Part shown: one piece after another, positions 10,536-21,599 of the stretch | Layout of the letters: each line of letters begins with the position of its first letter | How positions within the stretch are numbered: the first letter of the stretch is position 1 | Assembly: GCA_033782935.1 (NCBI GenBank) | Contig: JAWQEG010001429.1 | Span: 902,001-966,000, forward strand | Direction of reading: 5' to 3' | DNA: 64,000 nucleotides | Source of the DNA: Petrolisthes cinctipes | Taxonomy: Eukaryota; Arthropoda; Malacostraca; Decapoda; Porcellanidae | Notes under the pieces: generated by a model | What the model was told of the DNA's origin: nothing | What the model saw: the letters and a program-made list of their open reading frames with translations, nothing else | The model's database searches: none | Translations under genes and position numbers: made by a program

Positions 10536-11078
10536 TGTAAATTTTACTTGGGTAGTGGTTTTTCTTTGCCTTGGCAATTTCTCTGATTACTATATTTCTG
10601 AGCCATTTGAACCTGTTTATGTTTGTGTAGAGTCGACGTGATAACAATATTATTCCACTTGGTGTATAAGTCTGTCATGACTTCAGTCCAGGGGTACCAG
10701 GTGATCCACTGACCTTAAGGTTGAGTCAGGTGTGGTCATAATGACAGGGGCATGGTGGAGTATAGTGGTGGGTGCAGGTGAACACAGAACAGAACAATGT
10801 GTGCTGCGTCCCAGGGGAGGGAAGGGTTGGGGGGGCAGGGTAAAGCTGGTTACCAAAATGTCAGTCAACACTAGGTCTAAGGTAATGTTGCCAGTTATAA
10901 AATTTACTTGTCACGACCGCCCTAGCCGACCTCGATTAACAACAACTTTCACACAAAACTTTCACACAGGCTTTCGTATATTTACTTACGAGTTCGAAGT
11001 TAACTCCTTCACTAAACAAATGAATCTTAATTATTTTAGTATGTCGCTCATTGTAGAATGATTTATAATTATATATAA
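10536..11078 (-). repeat. Long inverted repeat, right arm, inner part
   Basis: This is the reverse complement of about 9211-9759, covering the solo-LTR end and the family B endonuclease C-terminus. The protein-like reading on + (10732 onward) mirrors the - strand reading at 9256-9555. It stops at 11078, where the gypsy element begins. The arm resumes at 20136. Confidence 0.85.
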
Positions 11079-12263
11079 TGTTACACGTGCCTGAATAATT
11101 ATTAATTTGTTAGTTTTGCTATCCATTTTTGACAGGGACTGTGAGAGAAGGAGTGAGAAGGTAGTACAAGCTCGCACCCAGATCTGTTGTGTGCGGAGCT
11201 ATCTTATCTAATGTGTGCAAAGCTAGATTATTTAATTATTCCATTTTCTTTAAGTATTCTTGTCAGAAGGGTGAGCGTGCCTTGGCCAGCTATATTCGCT
11301 GGATTCGTACGCCTTCTCTCCCCCTTCTCGCAGCTGCGTATGTGATAAACTCTCCGATTTTATTCCTATTGACTTTCAATTGTTTCTTGGGAGGGAACGT
11401 AGGAGTGATGTGTGCTTGAGTCAGTGTTAAAATAACAGTTCGGGGATGCGCTTGTTTTTCTTTGTGAAGCTAACAGTGTACCCTTTGTTTAGCCAATGGA
11501 ATATAAGGCGAGGGGTTAAGACTGTAGAGCTCAGTTACCAATGGGACAGGGACAACTCAGTTTGGGTTTTGTAAGTGAGTGAGTGTGGTGAGATTCGGAT
11601 GGAGACTCGCAACGTTTGATAAGTATAATTTTGTGTTTACTTCTATATTCTTCTCACAGTAACATAGGGTCACTCTCATATTATTACTATTATTACTATT
11701 ATTACTATTATTACTATTATTACATGTGTGTTGTGATGCATTGATGTGTATTTATTATATGTGCCAGTGAAGTGCTAAATTACTATTATTATTGATAGAT
11801 TAATTCTGGGTTTAAGTGTGCCTAGATCCTTGTGTTATTGAAGTGATGACACAGTGGTAGTGAGTTATTGAGTGATTATTGCAAGTGCATTATATATTCT
11901 GGGAACTCTGTCTCACGTTCTGTCATAGTTGGGAATCCTGATTTCATTTACTAATTCTTTCAGTGTTTATTGTTTGTCTTTGTGTTTGTTCTTATTGTTA
12001 ATATATATTATAGAAAATCAGAGTAGTTTCTCTATCATCTTTTATTCATTGTATCCGAACCTGGTTATATGTATGGACGGCCTCTTTGGGTTGTGTTAGC
12101 ATTCTTTCATATAGGCTGGGTTTGTACTTTTACTTATAATTCATAACTTTAATAGTCAGATACCTGCCACCCAGTGCTATTTTATTCTGTTGATAGGTAA
12201 CTTTGGGGTAAGTCTAGTCTAGTGACTATTACTGTACCGTATCTCTACCCTCCGTCCGTAACA
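11079..12263 (+). repeat. 5' LTR of the gypsy element
   Basis: 1,185 bp, TGTTAC...GTAACA, matching 18943-20135. It includes an (ATT)n-like stretch at about 11680-11725. The + strand should carry the promoter and polyadenylation site, but I could not assign them securely. Confidence 0.9.
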
Positions 12264-12290
12264 TATAAATTGGCGACCTCGCCAGGATTT
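12264..12290 (+). other. Probable primer-binding site
   Basis: Seven bases after the 5' LTR comes TGGCGACCTCGCCAGG (12271-12286). Its complement ends in CCA as a tRNA 3' end should. I cannot name the tRNA with confidence. Confidence 0.55.
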
Positions 12291-12612
12291 CCAATTTTTG
12301 CTGAACTGAGACTGGTGTTCTATCATTGCATTACTATTGTATTTTTTTTTGTATTGCATTTTTCCATTTTTTGTGTACTTTGCCTAATAGTTAGTGAGCA
12401 ATGGAGACTCAGGGTGTGGCTAGTGAAAGGTGTGCTCCACTTCATATCACTTCTGAGCAGGATGCTGCAGAGTTTATTAATTCAAGTCCTAATCCCGAGA
12501 GAGTAAGAGCACTGAGGAGAGAGGAATTATTACTTGTTGCAAAAGAAGTTGGAACTTGCCTTTGAAAGTTCCAACGCATTTCCACTAGCTAACCTGATTT
12601 GCCACCATCTAT

Positions 12613-14163
12613 TCTTCTTCCGCAGCATTATTATCCCGTTTCTATACGGGGTCGCTGTTTTTGATGAGTCTCCTCCATCTGCTCCTGTCCTCCACCTCTC
12701 CAAGGTCCAAATTCTTCTCCCTGCAGTCTGCCACGATACAATCCTTCCATCTCGTCCTAGGTCTACCTCTCTTCCTTCTGCCACCCACTTCCATGTCCAT
12801 TATCTGCTTTTCACAACTCCCTTCCTCTCTCCTCATGACATGACCAAACCATCTCAGTCGCGCTTCCTGCACCTTTTTACTCATACTTGTTACCTTAACT
12901 GTACCTCTTATGACTTCATTCTTAATTCTATCCTTTCTTGTCACTCCACTCATCCACCTCAGCATTTTCATTTCTGCCACTTCCATTTTTCTTTCACTAT
13001 TCTTCTTCATTGGCACAGTTTCTAGGCCATACGTCATAGCTGGTCTCACCACTGTTCTATATACTTTCCCTTTTAATTTCATTGGCATTCTCCTGTCACA
13101 GAGGACTCCTGACATATTACGCCAGTTATTCCATCCCGCCTGTATCCTTCTGGTAACTTCCGTCTCTTCGTTTCCATCTGCCGCAACTGTTGAACCTAGG
13201 TATCTGAAGTCCCCCTCGCTATTCAGAACTTGGCCATCTAATAATATGCTCCTCATGTCCCTGTTCCTGCCTTGATCCTGGTCTGTCATTACCATATATT
13301 CCGTCTTACTTCTGCTTATTCGCATTCCCCGTCTCTCCAGTGCTATACGCCACTCCTCCATCCTCTCCTCCACTTCTTGTTTTGATTCACCAACCAACAC
13401 CACATCATCCGCATACATAATGTCCCATGGCACTCCTCTTCTTACCCCCTCTGTCAAACCATCAAACACTACATTAAAGAGGAAAGGGCTGAGGGCTGAG
13501 CCTTGGTGCAGCCCAACCCTTACATCAAAACTTTCAGTCATGCCTGCTACAGTTTTAACCCTCGTTTTTGCATTTCTGTACATTACCATAATTTGCTTTA
13601 TATAGCTCTCTGGCACCATTTTCTTCCTCAGGCATCTCCATACTTCCTGCCTGGGGATTCGATCATACGCTTTTTCAAGGTCTATAAATATTGCGTGTAC
13701 CTCCTTCTGCTTCTCCCTATATTTTTCCAACATCTGTCTTAGCATGAAAATTGCACTAGTGGTTCCCTTTTCAGGCATAAATCCGAACTGGCCCCTTGAT
13801 ATCTCCACCACTTGTCTCAGTCTCGCATCCATAATCCTCTCCCATATCTTCAGTGTGTGGGACAGAAGCTTTATCCCACGATAGTTTGCACAGTCTTGCA
13901 CATTCCCTTTCTCCTTGAAGATTGGGACCATAACACTTTCTCGCCACTCCTCCGGTATAACTTCCTGATCTTCAATCTTCCTCATTAGTATCCACAAAAT
14001 ATCCACTCCTTCCTTTCCTAAAGCAAACCATGCCTCCACGGGGATATTATCCGGGCCAACTGCTTTATTCCTCTTCATTTTCTTCAGGGCCTTCTCAACT
14101 TCCAATCTCTCCACTAGCCTCGTTGGTCCTTCACATGGAGTTCCATCCTCAAAAAATTTTCGG
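12613..14163 (-). mobile_element. 5'-truncated RTE-type non-LTR retrotransposon
   Basis: A 1,551-bp insertion in gag is flanked by a perfect 15-bp duplication, TTTGCCACCATCTAT, at 12598-12612 and 14164-14178. It is oriented on the - strand. Its 3' end is a short tail (ATAATAATGCTGCGGAAGAA) instead of a long poly(A), as in RTE-clade elements. The 5' side is truncated within the ORF before the RT domain. The clean duplication and open frame mark it as one of the youngest events in the window. Confidence 0.88.
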
Positions 14164-14174
14164 TTTGCCACCAT
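12642..14174 (-). CDS. RTE-type reverse transcriptase, N-truncated but open
   Basis: An uninterrupted frame of 510 codons whose first five residues come from the target duplication and are not native. RT motifs are all present: AVGPDNIPVEAW (fingers), GQFGFMPEKGTTSAIF, FIDLEKAYDRIP (motif A, catalytic Asp), GLHQGSALSPFLFN (motif B) and MYADDVVLVG (motif C). The C-terminus has the RTE signature LRWFGHVMRR and RKRGRPRTRWKDC. The endonuclease that should precede RT is missing, so it cannot move alone. The absence of stops over 1.5 kb indicates recent insertion. The enzyme would copy RNA at a nicked target. Confidence 0.88.
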   Translation of the reverse strand: MVANRKFFEDGTPCEGPTRLVERLEVEKALKKMKRNKAVGPDNIPVEAWFALGKEGVDILWILMRKIEDQEVIPEEWRESVMVPIFKEKGNVQDCANYRGIKLLSHTLKIWERIMDARLRQVVEISRGQFGFMPEKGTTSAIFMLRQMLEKYREKQKEVHAIFIDLEKAYDRIPRQEVWRCLRKKMVPESYIKQIMVMYRNAKTRVKTVAGMTESFDVRVGLHQGSALSPFLFNVVFDGLTEGVRRGVPWDIMYADDVVLVGESKQEVEERMEEWRIALERRGMRISRSKTEYMVMTDQDQGRNRDMRSILLDGQVLNSEGDFRYLGSTVAADGNEETEVTRRIQAGWNNWRNMSGVLCDRRMPMKLKGKVYRTVVRPAMTYGLETVPMKKNSERKMEVAEMKMLRWMSGVTRKDRIKNEVIRGTVKVTSMSKKVQEARLRWFGHVMRREEGSCEKQIMDMEVGGRRKRGRPRTRWKDCIVADCREKNLDLGEVEDRSRWRRLIKNSDPV

Positions 14175-15341
14175 CTATGCGGCACTGAATTGTATGATTT
14201 TGCTGAGAGGAAGGATAATGCTTCTGTCGTAAGTGACTGGTCTGCACATTCTGATTTGCTTGAAGCCACTGTGGTTCAGAATAACCAATTTGGGAATGCC
14301 CAAGCTGAGCGTGACCATGAGTACCGAATGCTACAACTTAAGATGCAAATGGAGTCTGAGAGAGAGCAAAGGAGGTTAACATTAGAGTCTGAAAGAGAGG
14401 AAAGGAGAGCTCAGTTGGAGTTTGAGAGAGAGGAAAGGAGAGCTCAGTTGGAGTCTGAGAGAGAACAAAAGAAGTTAGAGTTTGAACAAAGGAAACTGGA
14501 ATTGGAGTTGGAGAAATATAAAGTGGACCATGAGCCACGACGACCGGTTGCGTCGGGAGTGTCATCAGAACAGCACAGTTTGGTTCCTAAGTTTGATGAG
14601 GACCATGTTGCTGAATTTTTCCAGAGGTTTGAGAAGGTAGCAGAGGGTAGTGGGTGGCCGAAGGAACGATGGTCAATGCTGGCACAGTCAGTATTTTGTG
14701 GTAAAGCTTTAAGAGCATTTGATGCTCTCAGTTTTCAGGAATCTTTGAATTATGAAACCTTACAGTTTGCTGTACTGAGGACGTATGAATTAAGACCAGA
14801 AGCTTACAGACAGAGGTACCGTAATAGTAAGAAACGTCCTAATGAGACATGGATTAAATTTATGAAATATCAGAGTGACCTATTTCAAGCATGGATAAGA
14901 AGTGAGGAAGTAGAAGATAACTATTGTAGGTTGGAGGAGGTGGTTAAGTTGGAGCAATTTCTGAGCCAGATGGAGCCCGATTTGCAGATATTTATAAGTG
15001 ATAAAAGAGTAAAGACAGCTGAGGAAGCTGCAGTTTATGCTGATGATTACGTTTTAGTCAGGAAGCAATTTAAAGCCAGAGACAAAGGGCAAAATAGACC
15101 CCCTCCAACCACCAATAATAAAAATTATGCTAGCGATGTCTCCCCGAATTCTAAAAACACTCATTTCACCAGCCCCAGTCCCCAAGGTATCTCACATGCA
15201 CAAACACCTACACGCACTCCACACAAACCTTGGACACGAACTTTCACATGTACTTATTGCCACAAAACAGGGCATACTGTAGACAGATGTTGGAGAAAGG
15301 CAGGAGTTGTTAGGCCAACTAATTTTGTTTCTTGTGACTGA

Positions 15342-17426
15342 GCTATTGTCACAGTTTCTGAGCCCCGAAAGGATAGTAGGGATAACTCTGTTTTACCCAC
15401 TTCTAAAGATAGAGTTCTTTCAGAAGGAGGGAAGGGTGCAGTGGATGCTGTTCCCATGTCTGACGTTACAGGAGCTGTTGTCCAGTCGGTAGCTACGGAT
15501 ACTACGGCTGGGGACTGTTATGCTCCGTATCGGTCTGATGGGTTGGTCAAGTGGGGGGAATCCCAGCATCCTGTTAAGATACTCCGAGACACTGGTTTTA
15601 CAATTACTCTGTGGGTAAGACCGAAACATGTTGAGGTGAATTCCAAGAATTTTGTTTTGCTCAGGGGAGTTGGAGGCTCCCTGACGGTTCCTTTGGTGGA
15701 GTGTAGGGTGAGTTGTGATTTATTTAAAGGGACGGCACTGGTTGGTGTGGTGGAGTCATTGCCCGAGCCTGATGTGGATCTAATACTTGGGAATGATTTG
15801 GTTAGGGGTGAGGAAATGAGTGCCCCAGTAATGACCAAGGATCCTATACCTGCCGAAGTTGTGGAGGAAGAGGACCAGATGCACTTCCCCGTATGTGCCG
15901 TGACCCGATCGATGTCAAGGGTTGAGGAGAGCCGGCGTGTGGAAGCAGCCAAGGCAGTTTTAACTCCTTCCGACCCACCAGTGGAGGACGTCAACGGCGA
16001 TGGAGAATCACCGGACGACCTTTCTTTAACTAATCTTTTTTCAGATACCTCTAGTGAGCAGTTGTCTTTAGAGTGTGTTGATGTTGATAAATTTAAGAAT
16101 TTGCAAGGTAGTGACCCAGGTATCCAAGAGTTAAGGAGCCTGGCAGTTGAAAATGTGGGGGAAGAGAAGGGATCATGTTTATATGAGAAGGATGGAGTTT
16201 TGTACAGGAGGTGGAGACCTCCTCATACTAGTGTGGATGAGGGATTGAAGGATGTACACCAGCTAGTTGTGCCGAGTGTGTACTGGCAGGAACTAATTAG
16301 GCTAGCTCATGATATTCCCTTTGCTGCCCACTTAGGAGTGAGGAAGACACTTGAACGACTTAGGGCAGAATTTTACTGGCCTGCCATGAGGGCTGATGTG
16401 TACCAGCATGTGAGAAGTTGTCATACATGTCAGGTTGTGGGACGGCCTAACCAGAAACCATCTAAGTCTCCCCTAATTCCCATCCTTGCTATTGGGCCAC
16501 CTTTCTCAAAGTTAATCATAGACATAGTGAGTCCACTTCCTACCACTTCTACTGGATTTCAGTACCTTCTTACCATATTAGACCCTTGTACTTGGTACCC
16601 TGAGGCAATTCCCCTCAGAACTATGAATGCTAAGGCTGTTGTAAAAGCATTGTTGGGATTTTGTACGAAGTTTGGGTTACCTAATGAGATACAGTCTGAA
16701 AGGGGTTCTAACTTTTTGTCTAACTTGTTCCAGTAGACTTTGGAAGAGTTAGGAGTTAAACATGTCAGAAGCAGTGCTTACCATCCAGAGTCACAGGGTG
16801 CCTTGGAGAGATACCACCAGACTCTGAAGAATATGATGAGGAAATACTGCTTGGAACACACCAAGGATTGGGACAAGGGTGTTCCTTTCCTACTGTTTGC
16901 AACGAGGGAAGTACCACAGGAGAGCCTGGGTTTCTCTCCGAATGATCTTGACTTCGCACACCATGTCAGAGGTCCTTTGAGCATCGTCAAGGAGGCATGG
17001 AGTAGTGACGTCGACACCAGCAAGAACCTTCTACAATACGTCATGGAGTTTAAGACCCGTCTGAGTAACACTAGAGAAGAGACGAAGAAGAATCTTGAGG
17101 AAGCCCAAGGGAAGATGAAACAGTGGTATGATCGGAAGGCCCAATGGAGGGAGTTCCAAGTTGGTGATGAAGTGTTGGTGCTACTGCCACTTCAAGGTCA
17201 ACCCCTGGCTGCCAAGTTTCAAGGTCTGTACGAGGTAGAGAAGAGGCTGGGTGAGACTGACTACCTTGTGAAGATGCCCGACCGGCGGAGGTCTCATCAG
17301 TTGTGCCATGTGAATATGTTTAAGCTGTACTACCGCCCTTTGAAGACTCCAGTGATGACACAGCATGTTGTGGCTGTGGCTGTAGAAGAAGATGATGATG
17401 TGGCAGTGGTAACCTGTGAATTTTAA
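15342..17426 (+). pseudogene. gypsy pol part 1: protease and integrase
   Basis: In the same frame as gag beyond a TGA. The protease is recognised by VKILRDTGFTITLWV, with the active-site DTG near 15588, and LILGNDL about 65 residues later. The integrase has the HHCC zinc finger (AHDIPFAAHLG ... SCHTCQ, about 16310-16432). Its catalytic core shows LIIDIVSPLP (first Asp), IQSERGSNF (expected Asp is Glu) and HPESQGALERYHQTLK (Glu). A TAG at 16734-16736 cuts the core. The C-terminal part shows YDRKAQWREFQVGDEVLVL and a GPY/F-like module (FQGLYEVEKRLG). A TAA at 17424-17426 separates it from RT. Protease directly followed by integrase is the unusual feature. Confidence 0.85.
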
Positions 17427-18849
17427 GAATGTAATTGGGTGGACAACGAGGAAGCAGAGACGACTTTACGGGACAAGGTGTCACATTTACCTCCAGAGCA
17501 AGTGGAGCAGTTGTGGAAGTTGATGTCGACCAACGGCAAGGTGTTCGCCAGTGTTCCTGGTAGGACTGATTGGACTCAACACGACGTGGACGTGGGCGAG
17601 GCTACGCCAGTTAAGCTGTCGCCCTACCGAGTCAGCCCACGCCATAATGAAGTGCTGCGGAAGGAGCTGAAGTACATGTTGGACCACAACTTGATAACAC
17701 CGTGTGCAAGTGCTTGGAGTTCCCCTGTGACATTGCAGCCTAAGCCTGATGGTTCTGCTAGGTTCTGCATTGACTACAGGAGAGTGAACGCCTTGACGAA
17801 GACTGACACTTACCCGTTGCCCCGCCTAGAGGACTGCATTGACCATGTGGGATCCTCTCGTTTTATTACCAAGATCGACCTGAAGCAGGGATTTTGGCAA
17901 GTACCTCTGACAGACCGGGCAAAGCAGATCTCGTGCTTTGTGGCTGATGGGCAAACATACCAGTGCAATGTGATGCCGTACGGTATGAAGAATGCACCAG
18001 CCACCTCATGAATGATGTGACTGGCTGTATCAAGAATTGCGTTGTGTACATTGACGACGTCGTGGTCTACACTGACACCTAGGACCACAACCTCCAAGTG
18101 CTGCAGCAGCTACTGTCTTGCCTACAGGATGCCAACTTAGTCGTCAACGTCAAGAGGTGCGACTTTGTGTGTGCCCGTGTGCAGTACCTAGGGTACGTGG
18201 TAGGACATGGTCTGGTCTGCCCACCTAGCTCGAAAGTGGAGGCCATACAAGGTTTCAAGAGGCCTCAGAACAGACGGGAACTCAGATGCTTCTTGGGATG
18301 TATTGGGTACTACAGGCGATTCTTGAAAAAATTCGTGACTGTAGTGGCACCCTTGACTGAGCTGCTTAGAAAAGAGGTCAAATATGAATGGACAAACGAG
18401 TGTGAGGAAAGTTTTGAAAGTGCTAAGGACATACTCGTCCACTATCCCGTGATGACCTCACCCAAATTTGACAAACCATTCATACTAGCAGTGGACGCTA
18501 GCAATGTAGGAGCAGGAGCTGTGTTGATGCAGGAGGACGAGCAGGGAGTGGAGCATCCTGTTTCGTATTTCAGTAAAAAGTTCTCTACCAGTCAGAAGAA
18601 CTACTCATTTATAGAAAAGGAACTCCTAGCCTTGATCCTCGCCCTGCAACACTTTGCTGTGAATGTACCTGCATTTGGACCAATGCTTAGGGTGTTCACT
18701 GACCACCACCCTTTGAAGTACTTGAACAGTTTGGGGGCCAAGAACCAAAGGCTTACCCGATAGAGTTTGTTCCACCAACAGTATCACCTAGACGTACGTC
18801 ATATAAGAGGTGTTGATAATGTGATAACCGATTGTCTATCTAGAAGTTA
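17427..18849 (+). pseudogene. gypsy pol part 2: reverse transcriptase and RNase H
   Basis: Same frame as the integrase part up to 18011. RT landmarks: SPVTLQPKPDGSARFCIDYR, KIDLKQGFWQVPL (motif A), VMPYGMKNAPAT (motif B) and VVYIDDVVVY (motif C). A frame-changing deletion at about 18010 removes the residues expected after NAPAT, and a TAG follows at about 18079-18081. RNase H shows FILAVDASNVGAGAVLMQ, FIEKELLALILAL and VFTDHHPLKYL. A TAG at about 18761 precedes the last residues (YHLDVRHIRGVDNV...DCLSRS), ending at 18849. These are Ty3-type sequences lying downstream of integrase. Confidence 0.88.
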
Positions 18850-18924
18850 AATGTTTTGATTTAGATTTTTGCATGTTGTACATAACTTTTGTAAACCTAA
18901 GAACGAATTTTCCAGATGAAAACT

Positions 18925-18942
18925 CTTTCTTTGGTGGGGGCA
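18925..18942 (+). other. Polypurine tract before the 3' LTR
   Basis: A G-rich stretch TTTGGTGGGGGCA immediately precedes the 3' LTR. It is the expected plus-strand primer site, though only partly purine. Confidence 0.55.
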
Positions 18943-20135
18943 TGTTACGCGTGCCTGAATAATTATTAATTTGTTAGTTTTGCTATCCATTTTTGACAGG
19001 GACTGTAAGAGAAGGAGTGATAGGGTAGTACAAGCTCGCACCCGGATCTGTTGTGTGCGGAGCTATCTTATCTAATGTGTGCAAAGCTAGATTATTTAAT
19101 TATTCCATTTTCTTTAAGTATTCTTGTCAGAAGGGTGAGCGTGCCTTGGCCAGCTAGATTCGCTGGATTCGTACGCCTTCTCTCCCCCTTCTCGCAGCTG
19201 CGTATGTGATAAACTCTCCGATTTTATTCCTATTGACTTCCAATAGTTTCTTGGGAGGGAACGTAGGAGTGATGTGTGCTTAAGTCAGTGTTAAAATAAC
19301 AGTTCGGAGATGCACTTGTTTTTCTTTATGAAGCTAACAGTGTACCCTTTGTTTAGCCAATGGAATATAAGGCGAGGGGTTAAGACTGTAGAGCTCAGTT
19401 ACCAATGGGACAGGGACAACTCAGTTTGGGTTTTGTAAGTGAGTGAGTGTGATGAGATTCGGATGGAGACTCGCAACGTTTGATAAGTCTAATTTTGTGT
19501 TTACTTCTATATTCTTCTCACAGTAACATACGGTCACTCTCATATTATTCCAATTATTACTATTATTACTATTATTACTATTATTATATTATTACATGTG
19601 TGTTGTGATGCATTGATGTGTATTTATTATATGTGCCAGTGAAATGCTAACTTACTATTATTATTGATAGATTAATTCTGGGTTTACATGTGCCTAGAGC
19701 CTTGTGTTATTGAAGTGATGACACAGTGGTAGTGAGTTATTGAGTGATTATTGCAAGTGCATTATATATTCTGGGAACTCTGTCTCACGTTCTGTCATAG
19801 TTGGGAATCCTGATTTCATTTACTAATTCTTTCAGTGTTTATTGTTTGTCTTTGTGTTTGTTTTTATTGTTAATATATATTATAGAAAATCAGAGTAGTT
19901 TCTCTATCATCTTTTATTCATTGTATCCGAACCTGGTTATATGTATGGACGGTCTCTTTGGGTTGTGTTAGCATTCTTTCATATAGGCTGGGTTTGTACT
20001 TTTACTTATAATTCATAACTTTAATAGTCAGATACCTGCCACCCAGTGCTATTTTATTCTGTTGATAGCTAACTTTGGGGTAAGTCTAGTCTAGTAACTA
20101 TTACTGTACCGTATCTCTACCCTCCGTCCGTAACA
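18943..20135 (+). repeat. 3' LTR of the gypsy element
   Basis: 1,193 bp, TGTTAC...GTAACA, about 25 substitutions by eye against the 5' LTR plus a length change in the ATT-rich tract (about 19545-19585). The next base resumes the inverted-repeat right arm. Confidence 0.9.
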
Positions 20136-20940
20136 ATAGTGATAGTGATATTGACGTGTATAAATAAGGTGTCGTTATCGAGTGGGGCAGAAGAGAAGCT
20201 ACGGTACCAACATCACCAAAAAGCTTCACTGTCTCATCTAGTGAGACACCTAATAATCTCGGGGCCTCGCAAGAGGCACGGGCTACTGACAGCCTACAGT
20301 CCCGAGGTATAAAAGAAGTTAAAAAAAACAATATATCATATGTTGTAAATTTACGTTACGAATGGCAATGAAAATTCCTTTATTCTTTTTCTTGTTCCTG
20401 TGTCGTAATGTTATCTCTAAATCGATCCTTATCCTACCTAACTGGGCAGCTGGTATATAATCGGATACTTATCATGAGAAGTGAACGATATATTGTTTAG
20501 TTAAGCTGTATTGGAGTTGCAGCTTGATGTCCAGACGTGGTTGTGTATCAAGTTCTTTTGTATTTCACGTATGTGAGAATTCCCTCTAACACTTCTCCCC
20601 GCCTGTATAATCCACTCTGTATGGTGTGTTCTCTTCACTGCCTCCGTAAATACTAACTTTCCGGCTTCCAGACTAAACCTGGTAATATATGATTTAGTGC
20701 TTCACAACCCAGAAATATATTATCGAGATATTCGACTGATTTCTTGGATTTGTGATGTTATGCGATCGTTTCTTTAATTAAGTTCGAGTATCTTTTTAGA
20801 TGGCTCGAAATTTTTGTATTATAATTATATAAATAAATTCGAGAATCTTTTTAGATGGCTGTAACTACTGGCAATATAAATGTTAAATAACAACGATAAT
20901 TGCTGATATTATGTCGTTAACGCTGCTCTGTGGGAAATAA

Positions 20941-21113
20941 TTACGGACGGAGGGTAGAGATACGGTACAGTAATAGTCACTAGACTAGACTTACCCCAAA
21001 GTTAGCTATCAACAGAATAAAATAGCACTGGGTGGCAGGTATCTGACTATTAAAGTTATGAATTATAAGTAAAAGTACAAACCCAGCCTATATGAAAGAA
21101 TGCTAACACAACC
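20941..21113 (-). mobile_element. Terminal fragment of the gypsy LTR, reversed
   Basis: This is the reverse complement of the last about 173 bp of the gypsy LTR (compare 12091-12263), starting exactly at the LTR terminus (GTTACGGACGGAGGG). It replaces about 50 bp present in the left arm, including the solo-LTR tip and its GGCAA. There is no second end or target duplication. Confidence 0.8.
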
Positions 21114-21519
21114 ACTGAAGGTTGCTATTATTTAATTCATTAAAGTCACCACAGATAACTAGCTTGGAAGAAGGAAACTGGATCTTAAGACGGTCTGATG
21201 TGACGATGATGTGGTCGATCAGGGCAGGTACGATGAGTGCTCGGGGTGGATGGCAGAAAAGGCAGTAAATGATTGTGATGTGTGTGTGTGTTACTGGCAG
21301 ATTTCCTTATTCTTTCTGTGATAATTGGCTGATATGATGATATAGTGTAATTTATTTCTATACTCTGAAATTAATATATCTTATAGTCATCTAGTATATG
21401 TCATAAAAATACAAACTCCAATTTTCTTTCATCTACTTTTCTCCATCGAATGTTAACAGTGTAATTATGACACTCGCGATTTGAATCCTAAAAATCTTTC
21501 TCTAGGTAAGTGTCATAGT

Positions 21520-21521
<2 letters not shown>

Positions 21522-21595
<74 letters not shown>
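21522..21595 (+). repeat. (TC)n microsatellite
   Basis: 37 TC units, the right-arm counterpart of (GA)n at 7925-7982. Confidence 0.95.

Positions 21596-21599
<4 letters not shown>

Larger units (their letters stand above)
12401..15341 (+). pseudogene. gag of the gypsy element, interrupted
   Basis: A start at 12401 (METQGVASERC) opens gag. A one-base frameshift near 12540 moves the reading to the frame KKLELAFESSNAF, which runs into the RTE insertion (12613-14163) and continues in the same frame as CGTELYDFAERKD. The main part (14190-15341) holds a highly charged coiled coil (ESEREQRR/LEFEREERR repeats, about residues 50-115). A gypsy-type capsid region follows (VPKFDEDHVAEFFQRFEKVA, then RQRYRNSKKRPNETW). 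A CCHC zinc knuckle, CTYCHKTGHTVDRC, lies near residue 360. It ends at TGA 15339-15341, with pol in the same frame. The product would be the capsid/nucleocapsid precursor. Confidence 0.8.
11079..20135 (+). mobile_element. Ty3/gypsy LTR retrotransposon with integrase before RT (Gmr1-like)
   Basis: A 9,057-bp element bounded by two LTRs that start TGTTAC and end GTAACA. Internal order is primer-binding site, gag with zinc knuckle, protease, integrase, reverse transcriptase, RNase H and a purine-rich tract. The RT is of gypsy type, yet integrase lies upstream of it, as in Ty1/copia. This arrangement is described for Gmr1 and related Ty3/gypsy elements. The copy is dead: a 1.55-kb insertion and a frameshift in gag, several stops in pol, and a deletion in RT. 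About 25 substitutions between the LTRs by eye suggest about 2% divergence. No exact target duplication is seen (TATAA before, ATAGT after). Confidence 0.9.

Noticed and set aside
11079..11083. Target site duplication of the gypsy element
   Set aside because: TATAA before the 5' LTR and ATAGT after the 3' LTR do not match, so I make no claim.
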